Source: Candidatus Paenalcaligenes intestinipullorum | Lineage (GTDB): Bacteria; Pseudomonadota; Gammaproteobacteria; Burkholderiales; Burkholderiaceae_B | Reading direction: 5' to 3' | DNA length: 12,007 nucleotides | NCBI GenBank assembly: GCA_019120675.1 | Contig: DWUQ01000144.1 | Coordinates: 1 to 12,007 of the forward strand | Shown: in pieces, positions 8,208 to 12,007 of the stretch | Position numbering within the stretch: position 1 is the stretch's first letter | Layout of the letters: every line of letters starts with the position of its first letter | Made by a program: the position numbers and the translations under genes | Notes under the pieces: model-generated | What the model was told of the DNA's origin: nothing | The model's database searches: none | What the model saw: the letters and a program-made list of their open reading frames with translations, nothing else

Positions 8208-9171
8208 AATTTTCATCCGCAGCGACAAAGGGCGCTAGAGGCTCGCGGGGGCGCACCAGACGATTAGCCACCTCAGTAACACGCTTACGTAACCAGATGA
8301 CCTCGGGCGCTTTGTGTGTACGTCGATGCCATAGCTGGTAGAAGCGCATAGGTGGAAACTTAAAGGGAGACGGCAATACAGTGATGGGTAAGTCCTTGGC
8401 GTAATGCTCGGCAAACTGCCGCCCGGTCGTAAACACCAAATCCGTGCGTATCAGCACATACGGCACCAAACCAAAATACGGCACTGACATTTGAATATTG
8501 CGTCGTAATCCCTGCTCGGCAAGGCTGCCATCGATAAAATTTTTGCGATGCGCCACATAAACGGTAGGCGCTAAGTGGGGCATTTCTAAAAAACACTTCA
8601 TATCAATGCCACGCCGCGCAAGGGGATGCTCCGTCCCCACCATACAGACCACCTCATCATCAAACAATCGCGACATATGCAACTGCTCGGGAGGCGCTAA
8701 CCAGTTGGCAATCACTAAGTCCAATACGCCTTCTTCGAGCTGTTTCACATAACTGGTGTCTGGACCAATAGGATGCACAATGAGCTTGGTATGTGGGGCG
8801 TGACGACGCAGTTGCTGAGCAATAGAGGGCAAAAAGATGGCATCCAGGTAATCTGGGGCCGCAATATGAAACTCGCGCTCGGACGTAGCCGGGTCAAAAG
8901 CTTCAGGTGGGTTCGCAATGCGCTCGATGGCCGCCAGCGCTTCGTTAGCGAACAGCAGAAGCTCTTCACCACGCGCTGTCGGCACCATGCCTGATTGGCC
9001 ACGTAATAGGATTTGATCGCCTGTGATTTCACGTAAACGACGTAAAGCATTGCTAATGGCTGGCTGAGATTGCCCCATTAGAATGGCGGTACGTGAAACG
9101 CTTTGTTCAGTCAGTAGTGCTTGTAGCACACGTAATAAATACGTATCGATGGGGTCTTTTTTTCTTTGCAT
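8206..9171 (-). CDS. LysR-type transcriptional regulator, divergent from xdhAB
   Basis: A 321-residue LysR-type DNA-binding regulator. The N-terminal winged helix-turn-helix spans about residues 8-67, with the recognition region SVSRTAILMGQSQPAISNAL (24-43) followed by RRLRE and a typical wing ending TARGEELL. The effector-binding domain runs from about residue 97 (REFHIAAPDYLDAIFLP) to about 310. The sequence reminds me of the NodD/DntR-like branch of the family (SQPAISNALRRLRE, GMVPTARG), but I cannot name an ortholog. The gene lies head to head with xdhA across 150 bp, the classic arrangement in which a LysR protein controls both itself and the divergent operon, so a purine or purine-breakdown ligand is a reasonable inference. 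The start at ATG 9171 has no strong Shine-Dalgarno. The stop codon sits within the shared terminator. Confidence 0.9.
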   Translation of the reverse strand: MQRKKDPIDTYLLRVLQALLTEQSVSRTAILMGQSQPAISNALRRLREITGDQILLRGQSGMVPTARGEELLLFANEALAAIERIANPPEAFDPATSEREFHIAAPDYLDAIFLPSIAQQLRRHAPHTKLIVHPIGPDTSYVKQLEEGVLDLVIANWLAPPEQLHMSRLFDDEVVCMVGTEHPLARRGIDMKCFLEMPHLAPTVYVAHRKNFIDGSLAEQGLRRNIQMSVPYFGLVPYVLIRTDLVFTTGRQFAEHYAKDLPITVLPSPFKFPPMRFYQLWHRRTHKAPEVIWLRKRVTEVANRLVRPREPLAPFVAADEN

Positions 9172-9321
9172 TAGTAAACGCTATCGCAGCTTTTGGCTGC
9201 GTGTCTAGTATGTCTATCCCTCATGAATAGTCAGTAATAGTCATCATCATTAACAACTAATGTATAACTGTAAAGAGACTGCTATTCTAAAACTGTACTG
9301 ACATCTTGCCGAGGAATAAAA
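9172..9321. promoter_or_regulatory. Divergent control region LysR gene / xdhA with repeat elements
   Basis: This 150-bp AT-rich gap contains several symmetric or repeated elements. CGCAGC (9185-9190) and GCTGCG (9196-9201) form a perfect 6-bp inverted repeat just upstream of the LysR start. TG-x-CTAT (9211-9217) and ATAG-x-CA (9227-9233) form an imperfect dyad, matching at 6 of 7 positions around a 9-bp spacer. AATAGTCA occurs twice, at 9226-9233 and 9236-9243, exactly 10 bp apart. A TCA triplet run follows at 9241-9249. The Shine-Dalgarno GAGG (9311-9314) precedes the xdhA ATG by 7 nt. A LysR operator is expected in such a gap; which repeat is bound is inference. Confidence 0.6.
9280..9288 (+). 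promoter_or_regulatory. Possible extended -10 promoter of xdhAB
   Basis: TGCTATTCT matches the extended -10 layout TG-N-TATAAT, with 4 of 6 hexamer positions matching. No good -35 box lies 16-18 bp upstream, which is common in activator-dependent promoters. Transcription would start near 9295, leaving a leader of about 27 nt. The upstream repeats would then fall roughly 50-85 bp before the start, where LysR proteins usually bind. TATAAC at 9263-9268 is an alternative -10. This is a prediction from motif and position only. Confidence 0.3.
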
Positions 9322-10827
9322 ATGGAGACACAAGCAATACGTTTCTATTACCAATCGAAAGTCCATGAAGTCCAGGACGCTCCCACTACACGCACTGTGC
9401 TGCAACACTTGCGTGAAAACCTGCATCAGACAGGAACCAAAGAGGGCTGCGCGGAAGGCGACTGTGGCGCTTGTACGATTATGGTAGCAGAGTTAAACGC
9501 GAATAACGAATTAGAAATGCGCGCGGTCAACGCCTGTATTCAATTATTACCAAGCCTAGATGGCAAAGCCATCTTTACTGTCGAAGACTTAGCCGGGGAA
9601 AATAACGCTTTACACCCTGTGCAGCAAGCCATGTTAGAAAAGCACGGCTCGCAGTGCGGCTTCTGTACACCTGGGTTTATTATGTCGATGTGGGGGCTAT
9701 ACCTCAAACATCAACACGCTGACCACCCCCCCACCCGCTCGGAAATCAACGAAGCACTGTCTGGAAATCTATGCCGTTGCACAGGCTACCGTCCTATTAT
9801 TGAGGCGTGTGAAGCCATGTTTAGCTTACCCAAAGCTGAGTTTAAAAAAGGTGAGCTCAAGGCCAAACTGGAATCGCTACAGCGTGAAGACACCTTCAGC
9901 TATCAACACGAACGCCAGCTTTTTCACGCCCCTCAAAGCCTTGATGCGTTGGCGAAACTATACGAACAATACCCCGAAGCGCGTATTTTGGCAGGGTGTA
10001 CGGATATCGGCTTGTGGGTCACTCGGCAATTCCGTGAGCTCAATCATTTGATTTACATTGGCCGTGTCAAAGAACTGAAAGCACATTATGTCGAGAATGA
10101 TCAGCTGTATATCGGCTCAGGGGTGTTGCTGAATCAGGCGTTTACCGCACTCATCGAGCACTTCCCTGATTTTCATGAGCTCCATCAGCGTTTTGCCTCC
10201 TACCCCATCCGTAATGCGGGCACCTTGGGCGGAAATATTGCCAACGGCTCACCGATTGGTGACTCCATGCCGGCTCTCATTACCCTCGGCACCGAAATAG
10301 TACTGCGTAAAGGTGATCAAGTACGTAGCCTACCACTCGAAGACTTTTACTTGGGGTATCAGCAAAAAGATTTGCAGCCCGGTGAGTTCGTTCAAGGCAT
10401 TCGTATTCCACTCAGCTCTAAAGCGCGAACCTTCCGCACCTACAAACTTTCTAAACGCTTTGATCAAGACATCTCTGCCGTCTGTGCGGCCTTTGCTCTG
10501 GAATTAGATGAGCAAAACTTGGTCAAAACCATACGTATTGCTTATGGTGGCATGGCGGCTACTCCCTTACGCGCTCGCCACGCTGAAGCGGCACTGCAAG
10601 GTAAGGCTTGGAATGCAGAGCAGATTGCTCTGGCCCAAGAAGCGCTGAGCCAAGATTACCAACCGCTTAGTGATATGCGTGCCAGTAACGACTATCGTGC
10701 TCTGTCTGCACGGAATCTTTTAAAACGTTTCTATCTACAAACCAATCCGCAGCAACCTCTGGGCGAGGACCAGCTCAACGTGTTTAAAGTTGCTAAATAT
10801 TCCCGTGAGGAGGCCCATCATGAATAA
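9322..10827 (+). CDS. xdhA: Xanthine dehydrogenase small subunit (2Fe-2S and FAD domains)
   Basis: Electron-transfer subunit of the two-subunit xanthine dehydrogenase that oxidises hypoxanthine to xanthine and urate. It passes electrons from the molybdenum centre of XdhB through two [2Fe-2S] clusters and FAD to NAD+. The 501 residues show, in order, a plant-type ferredoxin fold with Cys43, Cys48, Cys51 and Cys72; a helical second cluster domain with Cys112, Cys115, Cys151 and Cys153 (QCGFCTPGF, LCRCTGYRP); a linker; and an FAD-binding domain with ILAGCTDIG (222-230) and the conserved RNAGTLGGNIANGSPIGD (297-314), closing with the small flavoprotein C-terminal domain. All eight cluster ligands are present and the length is normal for bacterial XdhA. 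The ATG 9322 start has GAGG 7 nt upstream. The 3' end overlaps the xdhB start by 8 bp, implying coupled translation. Confidence 0.96.
   Translation: METQAIRFYYQSKVHEVQDAPTTRTVLQHLRENLHQTGTKEGCAEGDCGACTIMVAELNANNELEMRAVNACIQLLPSLDGKAIFTVEDLAGENNALHPVQQAMLEKHGSQCGFCTPGFIMSMWGLYLKHQHADHPPTRSEINEALSGNLCRCTGYRPIIEACEAMFSLPKAEFKKGELKAKLESLQREDTFSYQHERQLFHAPQSLDALAKLYEQYPEARILAGCTDIGLWVTRQFRELNHLIYIGRVKELKAHYVENDQLYIGSGVLLNQAFTALIEHFPDFHELHQRFASYPIRNAGTLGGNIANGSPIGDSMPALITLGTEIVLRKGDQVRSLPLEDFYLGYQQKDLQPGEFVQGIRIPLSSKARTFRTYKLSKRFDQDISAVCAAFALELDEQNLVKTIRIAYGGMAATPLRARHAEAALQGKAWNAEQIALAQEALSQDYQPLSDMRASNDYRALSARNLLKRFYLQTNPQQPLGEDQLNVFKVAKYSREEAHHE
10807..10813 (+). promoter_or_regulatory. Strong Shine-Dalgarno of xdhB inside xdhA
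   Basis: GAGGAGG, an almost complete anti-16S match, lies in the last codons of xdhA and ends 6 nt before the xdhB ATG at 10820. It fixes the xdhB start and shows that the two subunits are translated from one transcript. Confidence 0.85.
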
Positions 10828-12007
10828 ATTAGCAGAAAACTTCATGAATCTATCCACTCAAGCCAAAGAAACCGAGCGGGTTGGCGTCTCTTATTATCAC
10901 GAGTCGGCCGATCTGCACTTAACGGGCAAAGCCATCTACACCGATGACATGCCCGAGCAGCAAGGCACTTTACATATGGCGCTTGGCCTCTCTAGCGTGG
11001 CGCACGGTCGGATTTTGTCGATGGATTTAGAAGCCGTCCGTAACGCCCCTGGTGTGGTGGGCATCCTCACGGTAGAAGACATCCCAGGTAATAATAATTG
11101 TGGGCCGATTATCGAAGATGACCCGATCTTGGCCGATGGCGTGGTGCATTATGTCGGCCAGCCCGTTTTTGCGGTCATTGCTGAAAGCCATGAGGCTGCA
11201 CGCAAAGCGGCCAAACTGGGCAACATCGAGTACGAAAAGCTCCACCCTATTCTGACCCCCCAGGAAGCACGTCAAGCCGAAAGCTATGTGCTGCCGCCTT
11301 TTAAACGTGCACGCGGCAATCCTGACGAAGCCATTGCCAACGCCCCCCATCGTTTAAGTGGCCAATTTGAATGTGGCGGTCAAGAGCACTTTTACCTTGA
11401 AGGTCAAATTTCTTACGCAATCCCCTACGACGAAGACTCCATTAAGGTCTGGTCCTCGACACAGCACCCCAGCGAAATGCAAACCCTGGTGGCGCGCTGT
11501 CTGAACTGGCCCAGTCATCGTGTGGAAATGGCCTGCCGTCGTATGGGTGGCGGCTTTGGTGGTAAAGAGTCCCAATCCGCTCTGTATGCATGCCTATCCG
11601 CCATTGCAGCGCATAAGCTAAAGCGCCCCATCAAAATTCGTCTTGATCGTGAAGACGACATGACCATCGCTGGTAAACGCCATGGCTTTTACTACGAGTG
11701 GGAAGTTGGTTTCGATGACCAAGGGAAAATCCTCGGTGCACGTGTGGAAATGACCCTGAACTCGGGCTACTCCGCAGACTTGTCTGGGCCAGTCGCGACG
11801 CGTGCGGTCTGCCACTTTGACAACGCTTATTACTTGGAAAACGTGGATATCCAAGCCTATTGCGGCCGCACCAACACACAATCCAATACCGCGTTCCGTG
11901 GCTTTGGTGGTCCCCAAGGGGCACTAGTGATGGAAGTCATGCTGGACAATATGGGGCGTCATTTAAATCTCGACCCCTTAAAAATCCGCCAGCATAATTT
12001 TTACGGC
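10820..12007 (+). CDS. xdhB: Xanthine dehydrogenase large (molybdopterin) subunit, N-terminal half (runs off window)
   Basis: Catalytic molybdenum-cofactor subunit that hydroxylates hypoxanthine and xanthine. The frame is open from ATG 10820 to the window edge (396 codons, about half of a usual 770-790). It starts MNKLAENFMN and soon reads GVSYYHESADLHLTGKAIYTDDMP, typical of this family's N-terminus. Landmarks are GGQEHFYLEGQ (186-196), STQHPSEMQT from 213, RRMGGGFGGKES (240-251), SGPVATRAVCHFDN (about 323-336) and FRGFGGPQG (359-367). Aligning these by eye with bovine xanthine oxidase (from memory) gives Q215 for Gln767, F246 for Phe798, E250 for Glu802, R328 for Arg880, R360 for Arg912 and F362 for Phe914. 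The spacings agree exactly from Gln767 through Phe914. Glu802 and Arg880 mark purine oxidisers as opposed to aldehyde oxidases. The catalytic glutamate near the C-terminus lies beyond the window. The gene overlaps xdhA by 8 bp. Confidence 0.95.
   Translation, partial: MNKLAENFMNLSTQAKETERVGVSYYHESADLHLTGKAIYTDDMPEQQGTLHMALGLSSVAHGRILSMDLEAVRNAPGVVGILTVEDIPGNNNCGPIIEDDPILADGVVHYVGQPVFAVIAESHEAARKAAKLGNIEYEKLHPILTPQEARQAESYVLPPFKRARGNPDEAIANAPHRLSGQFECGGQEHFYLEGQISYAIPYDEDSIKVWSSTQHPSEMQTLVARCLNWPSHRVEMACRRMGGGFGGKESQSALYACLSAIAAHKLKRPIKIRLDREDDMTIAGKRHGFYYEWEVGFDDQGKILGARVEMTLNSGYSADLSGPVATRAVCHFDNAYYLENVDIQAYCGRTNTQSNTAFRGFGGPQGALVMEVMLDNMGRHLNLDPLKIRQHNFYG

Noticed and set aside
10477..10484. 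GCCGTCTG, resembling the core of the Neisseria DNA uptake sequence
   Set aside because: It is one partial match only, without the rest of the motif and inside a conserved coding region. No repeated uptake sequence was noticed.
11618..11917. Open frames on the - strand under xdhB (also 11027-11350 and 11354-11575)
   Set aside because: They mirror the xdhB coding sequence, whose frame is continuous and full of family motifs. The - strand frames are shadows.

Overview
The window looks like chromosomal housekeeping DNA from a proteobacterium of middling GC content. The divergent pairing of glnE with a giant AsmA-like (YhdP/TIGR02099) gene, and a LysR gene divergent from a two-subunit xanthine dehydrogenase, fits Burkholderiales (Alcaligenaceae-like Betaproteobacteria) best. 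That placement comes from gene order and protein character only; a gammaproteobacterium is not excluded. I see no transposase, integrase, phage gene, CRISPR array, tRNA or rRNA. Coding density is very high.

Layout, left to right. Positions 1-893 hold the 3' two thirds of an NADP-type glutamate dehydrogenase gene (gdhA) on the + strand. It converges on, and overlaps by 4 bp, a 1216-residue AsmA/YhdP-family inner-membrane-anchored protein on the - strand (890-4540, TTG start). A 96-bp gap separates that gene from divergent glnE (4637-7411), the glutamine synthetase adenylyltransferase/adenylyl-removing enzyme. Downstream on the same strand is queH (7459-8172), an epoxyqueuosine reductase for the last step of queuosine synthesis. 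A compact bidirectional terminator (8178-8207) ends both queH and the converging LysR-type regulator gene (8206-9171). A 150-bp divergent control region (9172-9321) carries inverted and tandem repeats and a possible extended -10 promoter. It leads into xdhA (9322-10827) and xdhB (10820 to the window edge), the FeS/FAD and molybdopterin subunits of xanthine dehydrogenase.

Functionally, three of the loci concern nitrogen: ammonia assimilation (gdhA), control of glutamine synthetase by adenylylation (glnE) and oxidation of hypoxanthine/xanthine (xdhAB). The active-site residues visible in XdhB (Q215, F246, E250, R328, R360 and F362) match the purine-oxidising enzymes rather than aldehyde oxidases. 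The LysR protein is the obvious candidate regulator of xdhAB, by position only.

I did not find a clearly new biological system. The least explained signal is a perfect 24-bp palindrome (3617-3640) inside the yhdP-like coding sequence. Next is the repeat architecture of the LysR/xdhA control region.
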